From Methyloprofundus sp. (lineage in GTDB: Bacteria > Pseudomonadota > Gammaproteobacteria > Methylococcales > Methylomonadaceae), in contig JAUXBW010000003.1 in NCBI GenBank assembly GCA_030619185.1, positions 1 to 16,867 on the forward strand: DNA of 16,867 nt, written 5' to 3'. Shown here one piece after another: positions 7,525 to 14,868 of the stretch. A program made the translations under genes and the position numbers. How positions within the stretch are numbered: the stretch's first letter is position 1; each line of letters begins with the position of its first letter. The notes below the pieces were generated by a model that was not told where the DNA came from, searched no databases, and saw only the letters and a program-made list of their open reading frames with translations.

Positions 7525-8067
7525 AGTTACACTCGCCTCCTGATTTTAATGACAGGAACATGTATAACACACTTATATATTACCAACTGGGGCGCAGGTC
7601 TTTAGCCTGCATGTTAGCCTGTTGATATTGCTGTATTTTGGTAAAGGTAGGGAAATTTATCTCTCCAGGTGCCTACTTATGCTACTATGCAACTAGTGTC
7701 AGAGTACACTGTTTGCCATCGCCAAAAACTTTTCCAAGCCGGTTTTCAAAGTATCTAATAGGGATTGAACATGACTGAAATAATTTATTTGCTCACTATT
7801 TTATATGCCGTGTATGTTATTGATGATGTTGTCGGTGATATGCAGGTATTTATATATTCGGTATTTTCAATCATGATTTATCTGATAATCATCTGACGTA
7901 AAGGCGTTAAAGCCCCGAATATTTGATATTCGAGTGCTATTGTGTAGAACTTAGGCAACTCGCAATAAATAACCTACCCATATTGCGTGTTACCTTAAAT
8001 ATGCTCTGTAGGGTAGCTTGTCCGTTTGTAAGGGTGAGCCGCCCATGCATGCCCCCCAATAATGCTA
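7525..8067. other. Gene-poor spacer between the two repeat copies
   Basis: About 540 bp bracketed by the two MITE-like copies. It contains a small hairpin at 7594-7610 (GCAGG and CCTGC arms), the possible short membrane-protein gene at 7771-7896, and a perfect 7-bp hairpin at 7916-7932 (CGAATAT, loop TTG, ATATTCG) 19 nt after that gene's stop. There is no T-run after the hairpin on the plus strand. The rest shows no recognisable RNA or coding feature. Confidence 0.5.
7771..7896 (+). CDS. Possible small hydrophobic protein, 41 residues
   Basis: The frame starts MTEIIYLLTILYAVYVIDDV and ends in a second hydrophobic run rich in Ile, Tyr and Phe. Two short membrane-crossing segments (about residues 4-18 and 27-41) are separated by a polar, acidic turn (DDVVGD). 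A weak ribosome site (GGGATT) lies 5 nt upstream and a perfect hairpin follows at 7916-7932. It is the only sizeable clean frame in this gene-poor stretch and lies between the two MITE-like copies. I do not recognise a family. It could be a chance frame in AT-rich DNA; base composition alone favours hydrophobic codons. Confidence 0.35.
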   Translation: MTEIIYLLTILYAVYVIDDVVGDMQVFIYSVFSIMIYLIII

Positions 8068-8225
8068 AGGAACGCGCACGGAATAAGTTGAGCAACTAGC
8101 GCAGTATTTTTATTTGTATTCGAGGCGTAGAAATAGGCGCATAGCCAGCTACGTAAGTATTTCTACAACAAAGAAGACGGATAAAAAGGCAAGCAAGTTG
8201 CTTAAGTTATTTCGTGCACGTTCCT
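8068..8225. repeat. MITE-like hairpin repeat, copy 2
   Basis: A 158-bp direct copy of 7369-7524 with only scattered substitutions and 2 extra bases. It is the better folded copy. The ends pair (AGGAACGCGCACGGAATAA against the reverse complement of the right end), and internal arms GTAGAAATA (8127-8135) and TATTTCTAC (8158-8166) are a perfect 9-bp match around the centre, so the whole element can fold into one long imperfect hairpin. No coding potential was seen. A target duplication cannot be fixed with confidence. Confidence 0.8.
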
Positions 8226-8349
8226 AAGGAACTGGTTTTGTTTTCCTGTATTACGCAAGCACCCTACGGACTATATTGGATGATTATTTATTTCCAGCTC
8301 CCTTACTTGATTAATGAGCAGGGTTGGGGTGTAAGCTACAAACTATGGC

Positions 8350-9345
8350 CTATTTCTCAGTTCCTGTTTTAGGAGCATTCACTTCTTGTACTGCTAGCCA
8401 GTTAGCATCTGGATCATAAGTTGACATTTTTTTGGCAATGTTGGTACTATCCTGACCGAGGTTCTGTTGATAGACTATACCGTCATGGTTGACTAAAAAG
8501 CTCATGACCCCGCTTTCACCGTACTCTTCAGGCCAGGCAATTAATGCAAATCCGGAACGCATATTATTACTGAGCATGTAGCTGTATGCACCTCCTTTAG
8601 CATGCGCACCTTGTGCATTCAGTATGCGGTAAAAGTAACCGTGATAACCTCCGCCAGGTGCTTTGTCGGCAAACATCTTGCCTAATGGGCTAAGAATATC
8701 TTCTTCAGCATCCCAATATAAACCATCATGAGTTCCGGGCGTACTGATAAATTTCTGTGCATACTCTAGTATGCCGTCGCCATTACGATCTTGCTCAGAA
8801 TATTCCATCTGCGCATCATAATAGGCAAGCACTGCTTGCATGGTTGCCAGCTCATTTCTTCCTATGCGTCGTATACGCATACGCTCCAGGCCTTCCGCTA
8901 TATCAAAATGCCAGCCTGACTCACCGGATACAATGGGAATAGGCATTGTCCACCCCTTTTCTCCAATAGCAAGCAGCATTTTTTTATCGCCCTGTGGTAA
9001 CAGAGCATGATGTTTTTTCCAGGCATTATTAAAGTTATCAAGGTCTTCGGGGAAAACATTATCAAGCGGCAATATCTCGCGGAAATCAGCACCTAACAAT
9101 TTGTTGAAGAGTTCTTGATCATTGTTTTTAACGGCCTCTGCAAATGTATTGGCGGCTTCTTCGGGCGAATTGAATGTTGTCTGCAGAAGAACCGGGTCAA
9201 TATCTAATTCTGAGGTGGGCTGCACAGTGCTTGAGCAGGATAGAGTTCCTAGCAGTGTGACAATAGTTAAAAAAACGGATAAGCCGTGACTGACTGAACT
9301 GAATTGACTAGGCATAGTTATTTGAGTGTTTTTTGTAGGGTTCAT
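8350..9345 (-). CDS. DUF2950 family exported protein
   Basis: 331 residues of the DUF2950 family, whose function is unknown. The N-terminus carries an export signal (hydrophobic core about residues 21-35) ending TLSC. Cys37 could be a lipobox cysteine, but the -3 Thr is a poor fit, so lipoprotein status is uncertain. The body includes FNSPEEAANTFAEAV (58-72), a calcium-loop-like DRNGDG (186-191) just before ILEYAQKFIS, and GGGYHGYFYRIL (231-242) with the following AHAKGGAYSYML region, as usual in this family. The start at 9345 is well supported by AGGAG 6 nt upstream (rc of 9352-9356). It follows the DUF3300 gene after a 12-nt gap, so the two are one operon; this pairing is common in proteobacteria and suggests joint action in the envelope. 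Confidence 0.85.
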   Translation of the reverse strand: MNPTKNTQITMPSQFSSVSHGLSVFLTIVTLLGTLSCSSTVQPTSELDIDPVLLQTTFNSPEEAANTFAEAVKNNDQELFNKLLGADFREILPLDNVFPEDLDNFNNAWKKHHALLPQGDKKMLLAIGEKGWTMPIPIVSGESGWHFDIAEGLERMRIRRIGRNELATMQAVLAYYDAQMEYSEQDRNGDGILEYAQKFISTPGTHDGLYWDAEEDILSPLGKMFADKAPGGGYHGYFYRILNAQGAHAKGGAYSYMLSNNMRSGFALIAWPEEYGESGVMSFLVNHDGIVYQQNLGQDSTNIAKKMSTYDPDANWLAVQEVNAPKTGTEK

Positions 9346-9357
9346 TGTTTTCTCCTG

Positions 9358-10662
9358 TTATCGTCTACGTCCACCGCCACCACGGTGTCCACCACCACTG
9401 CGTTGAACACCTCCCGAATGTCGACTACTACTGTGATTCCTCATTGAACGGTTACTCGAGGTACCTCGATTAATATTCTGGCGAGATCTATTCGCATTTC
9501 CGGCACCTTTAAAAGCATTGCTCTGTGAGCGTGTCGAGCGGTTGGAATAGTTACTATGCTGCCGGGTATTTCTTGCATGACTGTTGTTTAGTCTTCCTTG
9601 AGAGACTTGGCGATTAGCTTTATTAACCGATGACCGAGCTCTGTCACCCCCTGAGCCTTGCAGTTGCTTTCGACCAGTTGTTGGGCTGACAGCACGTTTG
9701 TCTAGAGTCGAACGTGCTTTGTTGCGTTGGCTATCACGACCGCGATAATTTTGACGCTTATCTTCACCACCACGTTTATTGCTATACTTCTGGCGACTTT
9801 TGTTATCTCGATAAGGAGTGCCACCCCGGTTATTTGAATTGTGCTTCCAGTTAGAGTTTCTGTTGTTGGAATTTATCTTATTGTGATTGACGTTAATGTT
9901 ATTGAATTTGTTAACATTAATATTCACACTGCCACGCCCATGTCCCCAGCGACAGCCACCCCAGAGCGCATGAGTAATACCAATTCCGACACCAAAGCCG
10001 ATACCTCTCATGACTGCTCCTCCAAAGCCGTATCCGTAGTAGCCATAACGACCATAAGGAGGGTAGTAGTACCAGGGGCGGTAATGCGGCCACCACCAGG
10101 ATCCATAGACAACTGTAGGGTTGTAGACAGGCACATAGACAACCTTGGGATCGGCCGGCTCTATGATAATAACAGTCTCAGAGGCTTGTTCTTCGACCAC
10201 CACCTTTTGCTGTTCACTGGTTTTAAGATTTCCTTCATCTTTGGCTTTTTTACGTAATTTCTGCACTGTATCCATAACGCCTTCGGAATCGGCCAGAAAT
10301 GCATCCCCTACATTTTGTATCCAGTCTGGTTGTTTGCCCATCATTTCCAGTACTTGTGGAAATGCAACCAGAGACATAACACTGGGGTCCCATGATTTAT
10401 CCTGAACAGCTTTAACTGCAGCATCACCTTCTTGCTTGGGGTTGTCTTTTGACCATTGAACAGCTTCACTGATATTGGCAGGATAGGTCGAGGCCATCAG
10501 TATCTGGGAGAGTAACGAGTCTGGATACAGGGCTATCGGAGCCATCATCTGGTCAAGTTCAGCTTCAGTAAAGGTTTTGTCCTCTGCCTGCACCGTTCCG
10601 AAAGGGATACACAGCAGGGCAATAATCAGGGTATTGCCAAAAATTGCAAACAGTTTGTTCAT
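9358..10662 (-). CDS. DUF3300 family exported protein with basic Asn/Arg/Gly tail
   Basis: 434 residues. A Sec signal peptide (residues 1-26, likely cleavage after TVQA) is followed by a DUF3300 domain: the helical part FTEAELDQMMAPIALYPDSLLSQ at 31-53, AVQWSKDNP, and EPADPKVVYVPVYNPTVVYG (168-187). Next are a Trp/Tyr/Gly-rich stretch (WWWPHYRPWYYYPPYGRYGYYG, about 189-210) and a glycine-rich helix (about 211-235). Residues 240-434 form a long low-complexity tail rich in Asn, Arg, Ser and Gly, ending in an HRGGGGRRR-like basic patch. The family's function is unknown. The tail, strongly cationic and disordered, could bind polysaccharide, nucleic acid or lipopolysaccharide in the periplasm or at the surface (inference). 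The start at 10662 is backed by AAGGAG 8 nt upstream. It is the first gene of the operon with DUF2950. Confidence 0.85.
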   Translation of the reverse strand: MNKLFAIFGNTLIIALLCIPFGTVQAEDKTFTEAELDQMMAPIALYPDSLLSQILMASTYPANISEAVQWSKDNPKQEGDAAVKAVQDKSWDPSVMSLVAFPQVLEMMGKQPDWIQNVGDAFLADSEGVMDTVQKLRKKAKDEGNLKTSEQQKVVVEEQASETVIIIEPADPKVVYVPVYNPTVVYGSWWWPHYRPWYYYPPYGRYGYYGYGFGGAVMRGIGFGVGIGITHALWGGCRWGHGRGSVNINVNKFNNINVNHNKINSNNRNSNWKHNSNNRGGTPYRDNKSRQKYSNKRGGEDKRQNYRGRDSQRNKARSTLDKRAVSPTTGRKQLQGSGGDRARSSVNKANRQVSQGRLNNSHARNTRQHSNYSNRSTRSQSNAFKGAGNANRSRQNINRGTSSNRSMRNHSSSRHSGGVQRSGGGHRGGGGRRR

Positions 10663-11017
10663 AAGTTGTTCTCCTTGTTTTTGACTGAGCTGTAAAAGGT
10701 TTAATTATTTATGCTTGAGCTACTACAGTAACAGCAATATCCATCATCCCCGAAGTTTTTATCCGGAATCTATCTGGGTTTCTACTAAAAACAGGCAGAA
10801 ATGACGATAAACGAATATACGAGTTGCTGTACCAGAAGGGTAGTACTTGAATTAGATTGTACGTGCAAGATGCTAAACGTAAAAGTGGTCATGCAAGTAT
10901 AGTAGCTAAATAGAAAAATGCACTTTTAATTCCAGCCATAAAGTGCATAAGCCGTGAGCAACAGTGTATTCTAGGTTAGAATAACTCACATTGATTAGAT
11001 AAGAAAAAGGTTGGTTT
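10663..11017. other. Divergent intergenic region between DUF3300 and argC
   Basis: 355 bp between divergent genes, so both promoters should lie here. On the plus strand side there is an inverted repeat TGCACTTT (10919-10926) and AAAGTGCA (10940-10947) with a 13-nt loop, then ATTCT (10968-10972) and AGAAT (10978-10982), both upstream of argC. Either could bind a regulator, but neither clearly matches an ARG box. On the minus strand, TTGCTG and CATAAA with an 18-nt spacer are a weak promoter candidate for the DUF3300 operon. No RNA gene or extra coding frame was recognised. Confidence 0.45.
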
Positions 11018-12052
11018 ATGATTCGCGCGGGTATTGTTGGAGGAACTGGGTATACAGGGGTAGAACTATTACGGATTTTAACATTACATGATCAGGTAGA
11101 GGTGGCAGTAGTCACCTCCCGTTCTGATGATGGAATGCGGGTAGAAGCTTTGTATCCGAATTTACGTGGCAGTATAGATGTTTGTTTTACCAAGCCAGAT
11201 GTGGAATCCTTGGCAAGCTGTGATGTGGTGTTTTTTGCAACACCTAATGGCACGGCAATGCTAATGGCTGAGCAACTTCTGGCGCGTAACGTAAAAGTAA
11301 TCGACCTATCCGCTGATTTCAGGATTAAAGATGCGGCTGAATGGTCTAAATGGTATGGCATGGAACACGCTTGTCCTGATTTAATTGCCGAGGCTGTTTA
11401 TGGTTTGCCGGAAGTCAATCGTGCGCAAATTATCGATGCAAATCTTTTGGCCTGTCCCGGTTGTTATCCTACGGCTGTGCAACTAGGTTTTTTACCATTA
11501 ATTGAACAAGGCTTGATAGAGAGCAGTCACTTGATAGCTGATGTAAAGTCAGGAGTCAGTGGCGCGGGGCGCAAAGCCAGTGTTGCCACTTTAATGAGCG
11601 AGACAGGCGAGAGCTTTAAAGCCTATGCATCTTCAGGCCATCGACATTTGCCCGAAATAACTCAGGGTTTGTCTTTGGCTGCAGGGACGCAGGTTGGCCT
11701 GACCTTTGTGCCACATTTAGTGCCTATGATTCGGGGTATACATGCGACTTTATATGCACAATTAAGAGGTGATGCAGCCGCTCAATTACAAACCCTCTAT
11801 GAACAACGCTATGCAGACGAACACTTTGTTGATGTTTTACCTGCTGGCGTACATCCTGATACACGCAATGTGAGAGGCAGTAATAACTGTCATATTTCAG
11901 TCGTCGTACCTCAGGGTGGCAATACAGTAGTGATATTATCGGTGATTGATAACTTAGTAAAAGGGGCGGCAGGGCAGGCAGTACATAATATGAACTTGAT
12001 GTTTTCTTTTAATGAGCAGCAAGGATTGCAAACCATGGCTTTATATCCATAG
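11018..12052 (+). CDS. argC: N-acetyl-gamma-glutamyl-phosphate reductase
   Basis: ArgC catalyses the NADPH-dependent reduction of N-acetyl-glutamyl 5-phosphate to the semialdehyde, the third step of arginine synthesis, in the cytoplasm. The 344-residue length is typical of the long type. Features: nucleotide-binding [17 protein letters not shown] (5-21), FFATPNGTA (72-80), VIDLSADFR (94-102), the catalytic cysteine C149 in [23 protein letters not shown] (175-186), the active-site GHRHLPEI (207-214) and [12 protein letters not shown] (230-241), then [11 protein letters not shown] near the C-terminus. The ATG at 11018 has AAGG 7 nt upstream. It is alone here: no argB, argJ or other arginine gene is adjacent, which is common where arg genes are scattered. 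Confidence 0.97.
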   Translation: MIRAGIVGGTGYTGVELLRILTLHDQVEVAVVTSRSDDGMRVEALYPNLRGSIDVCFTKPDVESLASCDVVFFATPNGTAMLMAEQLLARNVKVIDLSADFRIKDAAEWSKWYGMEHACPDLIAEAVYGLPEVNRAQIIDANLLACPGCYPTAVQLGFLPLIEQGLIESSHLIADVKSGVSGAGRKASVATLMSETGESFKAYASSGHRHLPEITQGLSLAAGTQVGLTFVPHLVPMIRGIHATLYAQLRGDAAAQLQTLYEQRYADEHFVDVLPAGVHPDTRNVRGSNNCHISVVVPQGGNTVVILSVIDNLVKGAAGQAVHNMNLMFSFNEQQGLQTMALYP

Positions 12053-12161
12053 TTCAGACTAAATTAAAAATAATATACTCAGTAATGAACAAGTGGATGC
12101 ATGGCGTGAAACATAGGGTACAGAAAGGGAAAGTGAATGTTCAGAACTGGAAAGCTACCTC

Positions 12162-12190
12162 TTGTCGATTAATAACTAAATGGATATAAT
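12162..12190 (+). promoter_or_regulatory. Promoter of the vapBC-type operon
   Basis: TTGTCG (12162-12167), a 17-nt spacer and a perfect -10 TATAAT (12185-12190). Transcription would begin near 12197, leaving a leader of under 30 nt to the antitoxin ATG at 12225. Confidence 0.6.
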
Positions 12191-12195
12191 CCTAA

Positions 12196-12206
12196 ATGTA
12201 TTACAT
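12196..12206. promoter_or_regulatory. Candidate VapB operator at the start site
   Basis: A perfect odd palindrome, ATGTA-T-TACAT, lies immediately after the -10 element and over the predicted start site. This is where the antitoxin of such operons, alone or with toxin, usually binds to repress its own transcription. Functional assignment is inferred from place and symmetry only. Confidence 0.4.
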
Positions 12207-12224
12207 CATATAAAAGGGTAAGTC

Positions 12225-12458
12225 ATGCAAACCTCAAGTATTACCTCAAAAGGGCAAGTTACGATCCCAGCGCAAATACGTAAATCTTTGGCACTTACTG
12301 AGGGGCAAAAAGTAAGGTTTAGCTATATTGGAAATGTGATTACCATTACTCCCGTTGAAGAAGAAATAAGTGCTGTATTTGGCCTGCTTAAAGCAAAAAA
12401 ATCAGCTTCACTAGTGCAAATGGAAGCGGCAATCATTAAATCGGCTTGTGATGATTAG
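12225..12458 (+). CDS. AbrB-type antitoxin (VapB-like)
   Basis: 77 residues. The N-terminal AbrB/SpoVT DNA-binding hairpin is unmistakable (SSITSKGQVTIPAQIRKSL, about residues 4-22, then EGQKVRF and VITITPVEE). The C-terminal part (about 47-77: VFGLLKAKKSASLVQMEAAI) should wrap around the toxin and block its active site. The ATG at 12225 has an AAGGG ribosome site 6 nt upstream. It overlaps the toxin gene by 8 nt (ATG at 12451, stop at 12456-12458), so antitoxin and toxin are translationally coupled. It differs clearly from the orphan AbrB-type protein at 278-484, so the two are not recent duplicates. Confidence 0.9.
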   Translation: MQTSSITSKGQVTIPAQIRKSLALTEGQKVRFSYIGNVITITPVEEEISAVFGLLKAKKSASLVQMEAAIIKSACDD

Positions 12459-12837
12459 CTTAGATACCAATATTTTAGTACGCATTTTTGTCGATGATGC
12501 AGAACATCCAGAGCAATGTAAAAAAGCACGACAAATCGTCAATGAATGTCAAACAGTTTATGTTAGTCAAGTTGTACAGGTAGAGACTGTCTGGGTGCTG
12601 AGTCGGGCTTATGGGTTTTCAAGAAAAGAAATAGCCCTGGTTTTAGAGGGTCTGTTAAACAATCAATCTTTTCGGCTTGAAAACGAAATAATTTTTACAG
12701 CTGCTGTTCCCTTATATTGCTCTTCAAATATTGATTTTTCCGATGCGATAATCTTACAAACCAGTATAAGAAATAAATTAAAATTACTGAGTTTTGATAA
12801 AAAACTACAAAAACAGGAAGGTGTGGTAAATCCATAA
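12451..12837 (+). CDS. PIN-domain toxin (VapC-like RNase)
   Basis: 128 residues, one PIN domain. The acidic metal-binding residues are all present, counting from the ATG at 12451: D5 in ISLDTNILV, E45 in VVQVETVWVL, D98 in IDFSDAIIL and D116 in LLSFDKKL. The family comprises Mg-dependent RNases that cut tRNA or rRNA and halt growth when the antitoxin is degraded; the exact target here cannot be read from sequence. A GTG at 12448 is an alternative start adding one residue, but ATG fits the conserved N-terminus better. All four acidic positions are intact, so the toxin is probably active, unlike the remnant at 255-281. A large hairpin repeat follows 34 nt after the stop. Confidence 0.9.
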   Translation: MISLDTNILVRIFVDDAEHPEQCKKARQIVNECQTVYVSQVVQVETVWVLSRAYGFSRKEIALVLEGLLNNQSFRLENEIIFTAAVPLYCSSNIDFSDAIILQTSIRNKLKLLSFDKKLQKQEGVVNP

Positions 12838-12871
12838 ATAGAGTTTTCTTTGCGCTCAGAGTTAATGACTT

Positions 12872-12953
12872 CATTGCCCCTTCCCTTCGACTACGCTCAG
12901 GGGACGGGGAACCCTCAAACGTTCCCTGAGCGTAGTCGAAGGGAAGGGCAATG
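12872..12953. repeat. Large inverted repeat (REP-like hairpin)
   Basis: Arms at 12872-12902 and 12924-12953 pair over about 30 bp with a single bulged C. The core is CCCTTCGACTACGCTCAGGG and its complement, around a loop of about 21 nt. A hairpin with this core is a widespread dispersed intergenic palindrome in bacteria (established knowledge, from memory). It differs in sequence from the hairpin at 95-155, so the genome carries at least two such families. It may stop transcription from the toxin-antitoxin operon, though no U-run follows. Confidence 0.8.
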
Positions 12954-12961
12954 TCGTATTC

Positions 12962-12988
12962 TTGACGTTTATTTATCCCCTTTTTAAT
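12962..12988 (+). promoter_or_regulatory. Candidate promoter for the dynamin pair
   Basis: TTGACG (12962-12967) is 15 nt from TTTAAT (12983-12988), a short spacer that lowers confidence. It lies between the palindromic repeat and the ATG at 13012. No Shine-Dalgarno is visible before that ATG, so the leader is short and initiation may be weak or leaderless-like. Confidence 0.3.
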
Positions 12989-13011
12989 ACTCTAAATTAG
13001 TTGGTTTTGTC

Positions 13012-14868
13012 ATGTCACTACAAATCATAACAGAAAAAATTACTGCTTTAGAAAGTGTAATACAGGAAATTGGTGAACTTGATTTTAGCGAGGGACAGGA
13101 TAATCTGGCTATGCTAAAAAAACGCATTGATTCTCCTGTTTTTGAAATTGCTGTTATCGGTGAGTTCTCAACGGGTAAATCAAGCTTTATCAATGCCATT
13201 TTACAACAGGACTTACTGCCTGCTACTTACAGGCCAACGACTAACCAGATCATGAAGATTCAGCATGATGAAGGTGACAGTAGAGTATATGTAGATGAGC
13301 AAGATTCTGATGTCAGCCCATTGCCTTTGGATAAAGAGAATATTAAGCAATTAGCGACCGATACGGATCATTCTTTAGTTATTAATACAGTGATTCCCGC
13401 GCCGATGGATCAATTCGTCATTTACGACACGCCTGGCGTGAATGATCCTGCCTCTTTAAGCGAAGAAATTATATTTGATTTGCTGGGCAAGGTCGATGTT
13501 GTTATTTTTATGCTACGGGCAGACAGTGCATTAAAGGATACCGAAATTGCTTTTATAAAAAAACTGGTTCCTAAAAAAGATCTGGGAAAGTTTTTCTTTA
13601 TTATTAATTTTGCCGATACTTTAGAGCCTGCAGATGCTATTGACGTTCAACAGCACGTTATCAATGTGCTAGGTCAATTTTTACAGTGGCCTCAAAAAGC
13701 ATTATCTGAGAGAGTCTTTCTCTATTCCGCAAAGCAAACCCTGGCACATAGTGATACAGAAGTATCAGCACATGAATTGGCAGCAAATTTCTTGCAAACA
13801 CATAATCAATTACTGCAAGACATACAACAATTTTCGACGACATGCTTTGAAGAGCTTATTGTTGCTTTCTCTGAAAATGCACTAACTGAAGTTGCCGCAA
13901 CGATTAACAATACACTATCAGCGGCTATTGATCGAGCAGAGGAAAAAGACCTGGGCTATCAGCAGGCACTGAGCGAAATTAATGCTGAGATCAATGATTT
14001 TAGAAACAAGATTCAGACCGAAGAGTTTGCTTTCCGGGACAATATCCGTAAAAAGAAACGGATACTGCTTACTCAGGTTGAAGAGGAATTTAATAATATC
14101 AGGACAGATGTGAAATCTATTATTTTATCGGCAAACACGCCTGATGTTGGCAATGCAGACTGGATTCAGAAGCATGTTAGAAAGCTGGTCGGCGATAAAA
14201 TTCCGCCGATATTAGAGGTTTTTGCAATGGAAATCAAAGTTATTAGTGAAGATTTTGACCTGCAAATTATGCCCTCTCTAAACCGCTCAATCGATAATAT
14301 AGAAGGGATCAGAAAATCATATAATTTCTCACCTATTCTAGCGGGTACGGGTGTAGCAACTGCCGGCTATGCATTGGTTACAGCGTCATTACCATGGCTT
14401 ACTGGAATAACAGGTGCTGCTACTTTAGGCACTACAGGTATAGCCGCTACAGCTTTGAGTTTCTTAATGCCGGGTATTGCTCTCCCGTTTCTTTTAGCTG
14501 GGTTCGGAAACTTAGTATCCAGTGGCTCTAGTCTTACTAAATTTGTTTATACAGGTGTGCGTGATAAAATTCATAGCTGGGTGGATGAAAATGATAAGCA
14601 GCGCTATCTGGCTGAGGTAGATAAAATTATCTTCGATATGGAAATAGCGATCAATAAAAAACTAGAAGCCAGCATAGCTCCAGAACAAATAAGTGCGACG
14701 CTTATTGAGAATAAATTCCCCTTAAAGCAGGAAATTACCGCCAAACAAAAGCAGGAAATTCTAGTCGATCGACAATGGCTGGCTGAAAATATAGAAGAAA
14801 TGATCTTTATGCGCCAAGAGATCTATAGAGTAATGCATGGTGAGCTAGCAGGCGAAAATCATGAGTAG
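13012..14868 (+). CDS. Bacterial dynamin-like GTPase, first of pair
   Basis: 618 residues. The N-terminal dynamin GTPase domain (about 40-275) has the P-loop GEFSTGKSS (50-58), switch threonines in RPTTNQ (76-77), G3 DTPGVND (139-145) and a G4-like NFAD (199-202, where NKxD is usual). A long helical middle region (about 280-435) with coiled-coil character follows. A Gly/Ala-rich hydrophobic stretch (about 440-505), probably a membrane-inserting paddle or hairpin, and a C-terminal helical part complete it. This is the bacterial dynamin-like layout: GTP-dependent assembly on membranes, bending or fusing them. The stop overlaps the start of the second dynamin by 8 nt, so the two are coupled and may form hetero-oligomers, as known bacterial dynamin pairs do. 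The role could be membrane repair, envelope stress or phage defence. Confidence 0.88.
   Translation: MSLQIITEKITALESVIQEIGELDFSEGQDNLAMLKKRIDSPVFEIAVIGEFSTGKSSFINAILQQDLLPATYRPTTNQIMKIQHDEGDSRVYVDEQDSDVSPLPLDKENIKQLATDTDHSLVINTVIPAPMDQFVIYDTPGVNDPASLSEEIIFDLLGKVDVVIFMLRADSALKDTEIAFIKKLVPKKDLGKFFFIINFADTLEPADAIDVQQHVINVLGQFLQWPQKALSERVFLYSAKQTLAHSDTEVSAHELAANFLQTHNQLLQDIQQFSTTCFEELIVAFSENALTEVAATINNTLSAAIDRAEEKDLGYQQALSEINAEINDFRNKIQTEEFAFRDNIRKKKRILLTQVEEEFNNIRTDVKSIILSANTPDVGNADWIQKHVRKLVGDKIPPILEVFAMEIKVISEDFDLQIMPSLNRSIDNIEGIRKSYNFSPILAGTGVATAGYALVTASLPWLTGITGAATLGTTGIAATALSFLMPGIALPFLLAGFGNLVSSGSSLTKFVYTGVRDKIHSWVDENDKQRYLAEVDKIIFDMEIAINKKLEASIAPEQISATLIENKFPLKQEITAKQKQEILVDRQWLAENIEEMIFMRQEIYRVMHGELAGENHE

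Noticed and set aside
7594..7932. Structured RNA or riboswitch in the gene-poor spacer
   Set aside because: Only two small isolated hairpins were seen, with no conserved riboswitch or ncRNA core recognised.
9841..10405. Two plus-strand open frames (138 and 86 residues) opposite the DUF3300 gene
   Set aside because: They lie antisense to a well-supported gene with signal peptide and known domain; their composition mirrors its low-complexity codons.
10919..10947. ARG-box operator upstream of argC
   Set aside because: The TGCACTTT/AAAGTGCA hairpin is symmetric but does not clearly match an ArgR site, so only a generic inverted repeat is reported.
12085..12189. Short plus-strand frame (34 residues, starts MNKWMHGVK) between argC and the antitoxin gene
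   Set aside because: No ribosome site, no recognisable motif, and it runs through the vapBC-type promoter; most likely a chance frame.
278..12458. The two AbrB-type antitoxins as a recent duplication
   Set aside because: Outside the general DNA-binding pattern their sequences differ throughout, including the toxin-binding tails.
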